Assembly (NCBI GenBank): GCA_021324015.1
Contig: JAJPJX010000036.1
Coordinates: 1-64,000, forward strand
DNA from: Solibacteraceae bacterium
GTDB taxonomy: Bacteria; Acidobacteriota; Terriglobia; Bryobacterales; Bryobacteraceae
Reading direction: 5' to 3'
DNA length: 64,000 nucleotides
Each line of letters starts with the position of its first letter. The stretch's first letter is position 1. The notes below the pieces were generated by a model that did no database searches, was not told the origin of the DNA, and was given only the letters and a program-made list of their open reading frames with translations. Position numbers and translations under genes: made by a program. This document shows positions 57,999 through 64,000 of this stretch, in pieces.

Positions 57999-60839
57999 TC
58001 AATCCAAGCCGTGGGTGCGGCGCCAGGCGGGGATTTGCTCCCTCAGCAGCCGGTTCACCTGGGCGATTTTTTTCTCGATGCTGGCGGGGGAGTAGATCCC
58101 GCCGCGTGCCACGCCGGTCTGATCGTTCTTGCCTGAATTGGCATAGCCCAGGCGGGAATCGGCGCGCACGAAGGGCAGCGAGTCGCGGGCGTTGTCCCGT
58201 TCGGCCGCGGCGACGGCGGCCATGGCGGTGATCCATTCCCTAGCGTGGGCCTTGTCACCGGCTTTTTCCGCGGCGGCCAATTGGTCCCGCAACAGGTAGA
58301 ACCGGGCCACATTCCGCGCGCTGCGGAGAGAGGCCAGCAGCGCGCGCGCCACACCGAGCTCGCGGCGCGCTTCCGCGCGCAGGTCCGGATCGGCCGCGGC
58401 CACACAGCGCTCCAATTCCTCCACGCCGGGGGCCCACAGCTTCTCCATTTTGTCGAACTGGGCGATGGCTAGCTCCGGTCCCCACGGCCGGGTCCAATTG
58501 AGATCGTTCTTAAACTGGCGTCCGGCGCCGTGAGCGGGCTTGTAGGAAGGGTCCAGGAACAACGGGTGCGAGGGACCTGCCTGCACCGGTCCCATAGCCA
58601 CCGGTCCGGAGAACGGGTACTGCCGGATGGCCTCGCTGAACGACTTCCAGGCTTGCACGGCGTACCCGGCGGCGGCCTCTCCGAAATCCCGGCGGGCGAT
58701 GCGCCGCAGCAGATCGTCCGCATCCGGGGATTGCTCCCAGATGTTCCAGTAGAATACATCCGCGGCGCGCGAAGGCGTGAATCCGTAATGCATCCAGTTG
58801 CCGAACACGGCAGTGAGGTTCGCGATGGCGCGCATATTCCGGTAGCGTTCCGACCATTGAAAGAAGACCGGGATATAGGGTGTCTGGACGAACTCCAAGG
58901 CGATGGCATGCTCGGTCTTGGTCCAGAGGCCCAGAGCCTGCTCCCGCGCCAGCGCGGCCTGCGTGACGAAGCGCTCCGAGGGCCCCGGGATGGTGATGGG
59001 GTAATCGTAAGCCGGGATGGTGGTGCCGCCGAAGGAGATGGCGCCTTCCTTGCCGAACTCGGTGAGCAGGATCATGCCCCGGGGGAGGCGCCGGATCAGG
59101 CGAGACTGCGTGGTATCGTCGCGCGACCAGGTATTCGAGGCGCTGTAAGGCCAGAGGGCCACGGCGGCGCGCGGGTTGCCGGAGCGGGCACCCTCAAACA
59201 GCGCAGTGCTGAACTCGGCGATGGTTTCCTCGGGTTTCCGGCGGGAGCAGCGGGGGCAGGTATTGCGGCGCGTGTAGCAGTGCATGAACCCCTCGCCGCC
59301 CACGATGAACATGATGCCTTTCAATCCGGGGACGGAGGTCATCAGGTCGCGCACGGCGGAGCGCAGATAGGCGCGCACTTCCGGCACACTGGTGCAGAGG
59401 ATGTTGACCCCTCCATAGGCCGGCAGCGCGCTGCCGCGCACATCCGGGTGCCGGCGATAGAAGGCTTCCGGCAGCGGGCGGCTGGCGAGCTGCATGTAGA
59501 CATCGATGCCATAGCGCGAGGCCCGGGAGATCAGACGATTCAAGCGAGCCTGGCGCTCCCGGGCGCCTTGGTCGAGTTCGGGATAGACATCGGAGTGCGC
59601 CACCTCGTCGAGATCGCCCCACACCCAGATGGCGTTGAATCCGCCGCGGGAGATGCGCGCCAGCATGCCGTCCGTGTATTGATCGACGGGCGCTTCCAGC
59701 TCGCTCTTGGAATCGAACGGCGCACACGTGATGCGCGGGGAGTAGCGCGGCGCGTGCTGTTGGCGGCCGGCGGCGACGAAAGGGGCGCGGCGCAAACGCA
59801 TGCTGTTTTCCAGGTAGTGCAGGCCCTGCATGGCGCCGCGATCGTCGTGCCCGCAGACTCGGATAGCCCCGGGCGCCACCGTGATTTCGAAGCCTTCCGG
59901 CTTAGGCGGCGGCGCACCGCAGCCGACGGCCACCGCGATGGTTTTGCCGCCGCTGCTGCGAACGGGCGCTTCCATGGCGACGGAAAGGAACTCCCGAAAT
60001 TCGCGCACGGCGGTTTCGACCACCGGGCTGGAGGACCGCGCAGCGATGCTCCAGCCGGCGTCGAGCGCGACTTCTCCTGGCGCCGGCTGGGCGTTCCGGG
60101 ACCGGCTGCTTCGCGTGTAGAGCGGGCCGGTGATGGATTCGATGAAGGCGAAGCGCTCTTCGCCCGCAATCGCCGGGGCGCGCTCGCCCAAAAGCTGGAA
60201 GGCGAAGTCCAGCGGCGCGATTTCACGGTCCTGGGAATCGAAGGCGGCGCCGTCTTCGTAGCGGGGCGTCCGCACACCGTAATCGAGATTGGCGGTATTT
60301 TCAAAGACGGTGCTGCGGTCCGCGGTGGCGTACCAGTTCTCGACGTATTGAAAGCGGGAACGGAACTCGGGGCGTGCGACCGCTTCGGAGGCTGTTCCGT
60401 AAATCTCGTAAGCGCCCGCGGACTCCCGCGGCAGGGAGAGTTGCAAGAACAGGGGCTGGTTGGCGCGAACCGCGACGGGGCGGGGCAGCCGCACCTCCAG
60501 CCAGTGCTCGAACCAGGGGCTGACGTGCGCCGCCTCGACCGGTCCGGAGGCGTACTGCTCGCCGTCCAGGGTGCTCCCCACCCGATAGCGCAAGCCGGAG
60601 GGGCTGCCCCAGCGCTGCAGCTTGACGCGGAAGGCGGCGATCCGCACGGCGCGGGGCAGCGTAATGCTCTGGGTCGCGTGAGCGCCGGGTTCCAGCCGCC
60701 AGCTTACGGCGGCATCCGACACCGGATCGTAATCATGCTGGACCAGCACCTGGCAGCGGGCGGCAGTCAGCAGGAGACTGCCGCACACGAGCGGGATACT
60801 CGCCGCGCGGACCAACCGGCGGAGAAATGGGGGCCTCAC
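57999..60839 (-). CDS. Secreted glycosidase-like protein with GH20/GH67-type domain
   Basis: 946 residues from a GTG start at 60839, two bases after the stop of the upstream gene. A Sec signal precedes the mature part (LVRAASIPLVCGSLLLTAARC). Residues of about 30-260 look like a beta-sandwich carbohydrate-binding region. Near residues 330-350, EGFEITVAPGAIRVCGHDDRG matches the small alpha/beta domain that precedes the barrel in GH20 and GH67 enzymes. The barrel follows (GGFNAIWVWGDLDEV; GLKGIMFIVGGEGFMH with a possible acid), including a CxxC pair in NTCPRCSRRKPEE. The last 250 residues are helical. Specificity is unknown (hexosaminidase- or glucuronidase-like). It is co-transcribed with the enolase-superfamily gene. 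Confidence 0.6.
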   Translation of the reverse strand: MRPPFLRRLVRAASIPLVCGSLLLTAARCQVLVQHDYDPVSDAAVSWRLEPGAHATQSITLPRAVRIAAFRVKLQRWGSPSGLRYRVGSTLDGEQYASGPVEAAHVSPWFEHWLEVRLPRPVAVRANQPLFLQLSLPRESAGAYEIYGTASEAVARPEFRSRFQYVENWYATADRSTVFENTANLDYGVRTPRYEDGAAFDSQDREIAPLDFAFQLLGERAPAIAGEERFAFIESITGPLYTRSSRSRNAQPAPGEVALDAGWSIAARSSSPVVETAVREFREFLSVAMEAPVRSSGGKTIAVAVGCGAPPPKPEGFEITVAPGAIRVCGHDDRGAMQGLHYLENSMRLRRAPFVAAGRQQHAPRYSPRITCAPFDSKSELEAPVDQYTDGMLARISRGGFNAIWVWGDLDEVAHSDVYPELDQGARERQARLNRLISRASRYGIDVYMQLASRPLPEAFYRRHPDVRGSALPAYGGVNILCTSVPEVRAYLRSAVRDLMTSVPGLKGIMFIVGGEGFMHCYTRRNTCPRCSRRKPEETIAEFSTALFEGARSGNPRAAVALWPYSASNTWSRDDTTQSRLIRRLPRGMILLTEFGKEGAISFGGTTIPAYDYPITIPGPSERFVTQAALAREQALGLWTKTEHAIALEFVQTPYIPVFFQWSERYRNMRAIANLTAVFGNWMHYGFTPSRAADVFYWNIWEQSPDADDLLRRIARRDFGEAAAGYAVQAWKSFSEAIRQYPFSGPVAMGPVQAGPSHPLFLDPSYKPAHGAGRQFKNDLNWTRPWGPELAIAQFDKMEKLWAPGVEELERCVAAADPDLRAEARRELGVARALLASLRSARNVARFYLLRDQLAAAEKAGDKAHAREWITAMAAVAAAERDNARDSLPFVRADSRLGYANSGKNDQTGVARGGIYSPASIEKKIAQVNRLLREQIPAWRRTHGLD

Positions 60840-60841
60840 GC

Positions 60842-62257
60842 CTAGAGCGGCCGCCCGGACACCATAAAGCCGCCCTTCTGCGCGCGCGCCTGCAACTCCT
60901 TCCATTCGCGCGAACCGTTATCGGGAATGCGCTCCAAGTAGACATGGCGCGGGAAGACGAGCAGCCGGCCGTTGTGGACGTCGTCCCAATACTGTTCGGC
61001 ATGCGCATAGTAGCTGGTCGCACCCTCGGGCCAGCGGATGGACAGCAGCAATCCCGGGTAGGGGTACGGCTTGGCGGTGGGTTGGATGCGGAAGCGTTCG
61101 ACGGCTTCTTCGTCCAGTTCCACGCCGAGGCCGGGGGCGTCCGGAACCTTGGCGCTGCCATTCTGCACTTCAATGGCGGGCTTAATCATCTGGTGGGTGT
61201 AGATGCGGTGGCAATCGACCTGGGGCCACCGGGCGTTGGCCAGCACACTGGCGAAGTGCAGGGAGAACGTCGCGGTGATGCCGGTGCCGACCAGTTCGAG
61301 AAAGAACGGCTTATCGGCCTGCGCCGCGACCGTCGCATCCGCTTTCACGCGGTTAGCGCCGCCCCCGATCACAAACCCGTCGCAGACGTCTTCGCGAAGC
61401 GCGGTCATGATGGGCGGCGAGCCGTAGTGCATCGCGATCGGCACGCGGGTCTGGCTGCGCAACTGCTTGTTTCCCGCCACGTCGCTCTGCGGGATGGGCG
61501 ATTCAAAGATGGACACCTGCGGATACTTTTCGATCTCGGTGCAATAGCGGCCGGCATTAGCGGAATCCATGAGGGTCGCGTTGAAATCGAAATTGACCTT
61601 CATGTAAGGAGGCAAGGTGGGCATCAGTTTCTGGCACTGGTCCATCAAGTCGAACCAGGGCCGGGCCTTGGTTTTGAAAGCGGTGAATCCCGCGGCCGCG
61701 GCGTCTTTGCACTCCAGCACCCAGTCTTCGGCGGGCTGGTCGATGGCCCACCAGCTGATGAAGCCGCGGTCCCGCACCTTATGCCCCAAGAGGCGGTGAA
61801 TGGGCACACCGTTGGCCTTTCCAACAGCATCGAACAGAGCTTGCTGGAGCCCGCAGCCCAGGGAATCATCCCACAGGAAGTCCGCGGCGTTGCGATTCAT
61901 GACCTTGGCGATAGCCTCGTCCGAGACGGTACCCCAGGTGTAGTACTGCATGGTTTCGCCGAAGCCGACCACGCCGCAGGCCAGCGTCACCTTGTAGATC
62001 ACAAAGATGGTCCAGTGCGGCAACTCCCGGATCATGTTGCGCGCGGGTACGGGACGAAACGGCACATTGACCCACGTGGCGTCCACCTTCTTGACGGTGA
62101 GATCCATGGCCCTGCCAATGGAAGGCGCGGCAGGGGTTGCGGCTTTCGCCGCTCCGGCTGATCCGCCCACACCTCCGGCAACCGCGAGCGCACCCGCTGT
62201 CGCACCTCGAAACCAGTCCCGCCGCGTCACATTCGGTTTCATGCTGAGTCCCTTCAT
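60842..62257 (-). CDS. Tat-exported enolase-superfamily (mandelate racemase-like) protein
   Basis: 471 residues from 62257, or 466 from the ATG at 62242, which has an AAGGGA ribosome binding site. A twin-arginine signal (TRRDWFRGATAGALAVAGG) is present, which is rare for this superfamily. The capping domain is followed by a barrel with TAFKTKARPW (KxK, catalytic base side), VNFDFNATL and IFESPIP (metal ligands) and IGGGANRVKAD. Relatives dehydrate or racemise sugar acids such as galactonate, glucarate or fuconate; the substrate cannot be named. An extended -10 (TGATACACT) is 8 nt before the ATG at 62257. The glycosidase-like gene follows at once. Confidence 0.8.
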   Translation of the reverse strand: MKGLSMKPNVTRRDWFRGATAGALAVAGGVGGSAGAAKAATPAAPSIGRAMDLTVKKVDATWVNVPFRPVPARNMIRELPHWTIFVIYKVTLACGVVGFGETMQYYTWGTVSDEAIAKVMNRNAADFLWDDSLGCGLQQALFDAVGKANGVPIHRLLGHKVRDRGFISWWAIDQPAEDWVLECKDAAAAGFTAFKTKARPWFDLMDQCQKLMPTLPPYMKVNFDFNATLMDSANAGRYCTEIEKYPQVSIFESPIPQSDVAGNKQLRSQTRVPIAMHYGSPPIMTALREDVCDGFVIGGGANRVKADATVAAQADKPFFLELVGTGITATFSLHFASVLANARWPQVDCHRIYTHQMIKPAIEVQNGSAKVPDAPGLGVELDEEAVERFRIQPTAKPYPYPGLLLSIRWPEGATSYYAHAEQYWDDVHNGRLLVFPRHVYLERIPDNGSREWKELQARAQKGGFMVSGRPL

Positions 62258-62265
62258 CGCTCGGC

Positions 62266-62274
62266 AGTGTATCA
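62266..62274 (-). promoter_or_regulatory. Extended -10 promoter of the enolase-superfamily operon
   Basis: TGATACACT on the minus strand has its box at 62271-62266, ending 8 nt before the ATG at 62257. If transcription starts about 62259, the mRNA is leaderless for that ATG but still contains the AAGGGA that would serve the second ATG at 62242. Both forms could be made. Confidence 0.5.
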
Positions 62275-62565
62275 CAGACCGGCAAGGTCAACGGGAGGCC
62301 GACCGAGGACATGGGCCGAGCGCGCCTACGGTGTAATGGATAGAGCCGCAGTCCCTGCCGGTCCTACTACTACTAGGCATATTGAGCCAGGTACTTTTTA
62401 ATAGTTTCAGGTCTGATAATATGTTTACATTGATTTGTAACGGGAGCATCCTTCGTAGATTAAGACAATGTCTAGATGAGCAGGCGGCGTGATTGAGCTC
62501 CGCCCGGATCGGGCGGTGCGAGGCCGACCAATCTACAACAGGACACGTGGCTGGGGCCGGCGAAC
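62275..62565. other. A/T-richer divergent intergenic region
   Basis: No gene is supported here. The segment is distinctly richer in A/T than its surroundings from about 62370 to 62480. It contains a CTA trinucleotide run (62364-62375), candidate -10 sequences (GATAAT and TAATAT at 62415-62422), and an imperfect inverted repeat, TTTACA (62424-62429) and TGTAAC (62436-62441). A degenerate fragment of the dispersed repeat (about 62346-62363, GTCCCTGCCGGT core) is also present. It probably holds the promoter of the small basic protein gene. Confidence 0.4.
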
Positions 62566-62790
62566 ATGGACCTGTACCGAGTCATTCAAGAGCTTCGGGA
62601 GGAGAAGATCCGTCTCGAGAAGGCCATCGCGGCCCTGGAAGAGCTCCATGACGCCAAGGCCGGAGAGCCAGGGCCTGCCATACGGCGCAGGGGGCGCAGG
62701 TTCATGCCCAGGGCGGAGCGTCTCCTGGTTTCCGAGCGCATGAAGTACTATTGGTCGAAACGCCGCCGGCCGGAGCGGCCAAAGCGCTAA
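62566..62790 (+). CDS. Small basic coiled-coil protein
   Basis: 74 residues, hypothetical. The first half is an amphipathic helix likely to form a coiled coil (MDLYRVIQELREEKIRLEKA, then AALEEL). The second half is strongly basic (RRRGRRFMPRAERLLVSERM, then KRRRPERPKR) and could bind nucleic acid. Proteins with the same plan, a short coiled coil followed by a GRR and SERMKxYW-type basic tail, are familiar to me from acidobacterial genomes as uncharacterised small proteins. No ribosome binding site is evident. The stop is followed directly by a partial dispersed repeat. Confidence 0.65.
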   Translation: MDLYRVIQELREEKIRLEKAIAALEELHDAKAGEPGPAIRRRGRRFMPRAERLLVSERMKYYWSKRRRPERPKR

Positions 62791-62811
62791 GTCCCTGACG
62801 GTTTGTCACTC
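62790..62811 (+). repeat. Dispersed repeat, partial copy 4
   Basis: AGTCCCTGACGGTTTGTCAC shares the CCCTGACGGT core and the final TCAC with copy 2 but lacks the first bases. It lies between the convergent small basic protein and permease genes and overlaps the permease stop. Confidence 0.45.
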
Positions 62812-64000
62812 ATATCGCAGGCAGACGATCGGATCCAGGTTGGCCGCCCGGTTCGCGGGATAGTAGCCAAAAAAGAGTCCCACGCTTACCGACATCACTA
62901 CGCCGGCGGCCACCCAGAAGAGCGAAACCGCAGCCGGAATCGAAGGCGCCAGGAGGCGCACGAGGAGAGCCACCCCGCTTCCCGCCAGGATCCCGACCAC
63001 GCCTCCCACTCCGGAAAGCGTCACTGCTTCCAGCAGAAATTGCACCCGGATATCCGACTTTCGCGCGCCGATGGCCTTGCGCACACCGATCTCCTGGGTG
63101 CGCTCGGTTACCGAAATCAGCATGATGTTCATCACGCCGATCCCGCCCACCAGCAGGCCGATCGAGCTGATGATCCCGGTGAGCAGGACCATGGCGCCGG
63201 TCAACTGGTCCCAGAGGTTGGTGAAGAAACTGGCGTCGCTGACCTCGAAGTCGTTTTCGGCGTGATAGGAGAGACGCCGGCGTCGGCGCATGGCATCCAC
63301 GAGCTGTCCCCGAGCGGTGCTCAGGTCGGCGTCGTCCCGCACGGACGCCAGGATGAACACTTCCCGGATCTCGGGATAGTTCTTGTGAAAGTTGCTGAGC
63401 GGAATACACACGAACTGATCAACGCCGAAGCCTCCGAACAAGCCAGGGTCGCGCTCGAAGACGCCGATAATTTCGTACGGCCGACCGTTCAGCCGCACCG
63501 ATTTTCCCAGCGGGTCCACATGCGGAAACAGAGCGTCGGCGATGGCGGCGCCGATGACCGCGACCGCCCGGGCGTGATCCAGGTCGTACTGCGAGACAAA
63601 ACGGCCTTGCGCCACGGCGAACAGTTGCAGGGCGCTGGCGTAGTCCGGCTCGACGCCGCGCACGAAGATGCGCTCCACGTGGGCGCCGCCGTAACGGATC
63701 TGATCCACGGCTTCCCCGAAGTTGATCCGGTTGGTGAAGGTGGTGGCGTAGGCCAGCGCCGGCACGGCCTCTTTCAGATAGGCGGCGTCGCCATACTGCA
63801 AATACTTGCGCGTACGGATCTTTTCCGGCAGGCGCGCGCCCAGAAATCCGGCCGGAATCCGGGTAATGAAGATGGAGCGGGAGCCCATGCTCTGAATGCG
63901 GCCCCGAATGTAGCCGTTGAGCCCGTCGATAATAGCAGCCACGGAGATCACGGAGGTCACGCCGATCACGATACCCAGCACCGTCAGACCGGAGCGCAAC
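62806..64000 (-). CDS. MacB-type ABC transporter permease (5' end beyond the window)
   Basis: Partial gene; the start lies past the right edge. About 397 residues are visible, missing probably only the first 15-25. The first transmembrane helix (SGLTVLGIVIGVTSVISVAA) is followed by a periplasmic MacB-PCD domain of about 230 residues. Three C-terminal helices follow, with the FtsX signature GLLVGGIGVMNIMLISVTERTQEIGVRKAIGA. MacB-type permeases work with an ATPase and an adaptor to move substrates from the periplasm or act as mechanotransmission complexes. The partner genes would be to the right. The substrate is unknown. Confidence 0.88.
   Translation of the reverse strand, partial: LRSGLTVLGIVIGVTSVISVAAIIDGLNGYIRGRIQSMGSRSIFITRIPAGFLGARLPEKIRTRKYLQYGDAAYLKEAVPALAYATTFTNRINFGEAVDQIRYGGAHVERIFVRGVEPDYASALQLFAVAQGRFVSQYDLDHARAVAVIGAAIADALFPHVDPLGKSVRLNGRPYEIIGVFERDPGLFGGFGVDQFVCIPLSNFHKNYPEIREVFILASVRDDADLSTARGQLVDAMRRRRRLSYHAENDFEVSDASFFTNLWDQLTGAMVLLTGIISSIGLLVGGIGVMNIMLISVTERTQEIGVRKAIGARKSDIRVQFLLEAVTLSGVGGVVGILAGSGVALLVRLLAPSIPAAVSLFWVAAGVVMSVSVGLFFGYYPANRAANLDPIVCLRYE

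Noticed and set aside
1-64000. CRISPR arrays, tRNA/rRNA genes, insertion sequences, prophage genes
   Set aside because: No regularly spaced repeats, no tRNA-like cloverleaf with a GTTCGA-type arm, no transposase or integrase motifs were found on reading both strands.

Overview
The window is a high-GC stretch that looks like the chromosome of a soil acidobacterium of the Solibacter/Bryobacter type. This placement is inferred from content: two very large carboxypeptidase-regulatory-domain/TonB-receptor-like outer-membrane proteins, a GMC oxidoreductase with a gluconate-dehydrogenase subunit-3 partner, several exported Gfo/Idh/MocA and TIM-barrel sugar enzymes, a winged-helix/membrane/beta-propeller regulator, and a small basic protein of a type I associate with acidobacteria. 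No rRNA, tRNA, CRISPR array, insertion sequence or prophage was seen. The only clearly broken gene is an acyltransferase at 18589-19141.

Layout. 1-7.8 kb: an MdtABC-type RND efflux operon with two tandem pump genes. 7.8-16.1 kb: an exported polysaccharide deacetylase, a PilZ protein, a TonB-dependent receptor, a beta-helix protein and an exported ferritin-like protein. 16.2-18.5 kb: the GMC/subunit-3 pair. 18.6-22.1 kb: the acyltransferase pseudogene, a cyclophilin lipoprotein, a PKD-domain protein and a PfkB kinase. 22.0-25.0 kb: a tightly overlapping coenzyme F420 operon (npdG-cofD-cofC-cofE). 25.1-36.9 kb: a 2-hydroxyacid dehydrogenase, a second receptor, a GAF-GAF-ANTAR protein, elongation factor P, a beta-propeller, a SurA-like foldase and an oxidoreductase. 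36.9-43 kb: a large secreted protein, gamma-glutamyltransferase and a nitrilase-family hydrolase. 43-51.9 kb: a seven-gene minus-strand operon (sulfatase, lipoyl-E1alpha, E1beta, PfkB kinase, class II aldolase-like protein, lyxose/mannose isomerase, GH38 mannosidase). 51.9-64 kb: an exported sugar isomerase, the membrane-bound regulator, an exported Gfo/Idh/MocA enzyme, a Tat-exported enolase-superfamily protein with a glycosidase-like partner, and a truncated MacB-type permease.

How the genes fit together. The theme is scavenging of complex, possibly sulfated, glycans: outer-membrane receptors, exported hydrolases and exported sugar oxidoreductases, many with Tat signals. The 43-52 kb operon can be read as a route from a sulfated alpha-mannoside to mannose, fructose, a sugar phosphate, trioses and acetyl-CoA. 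Several of its enzymes have altered active-site residues, so the real substrate may differ.

Two patterns cut across genes. First, many starts without a Shine-Dalgarno sequence carry a TANNNT -10 box, often in the extended TGnTANNNT form, 6-14 nt upstream. This suggests frequent leaderless transcription. Second, a dispersed repeat (core ACCGCTCCCTGACGGT) sits between convergent genes at four places, with a weaker fifth copy elsewhere. All calls come from reading sequence alone; no database search was possible.
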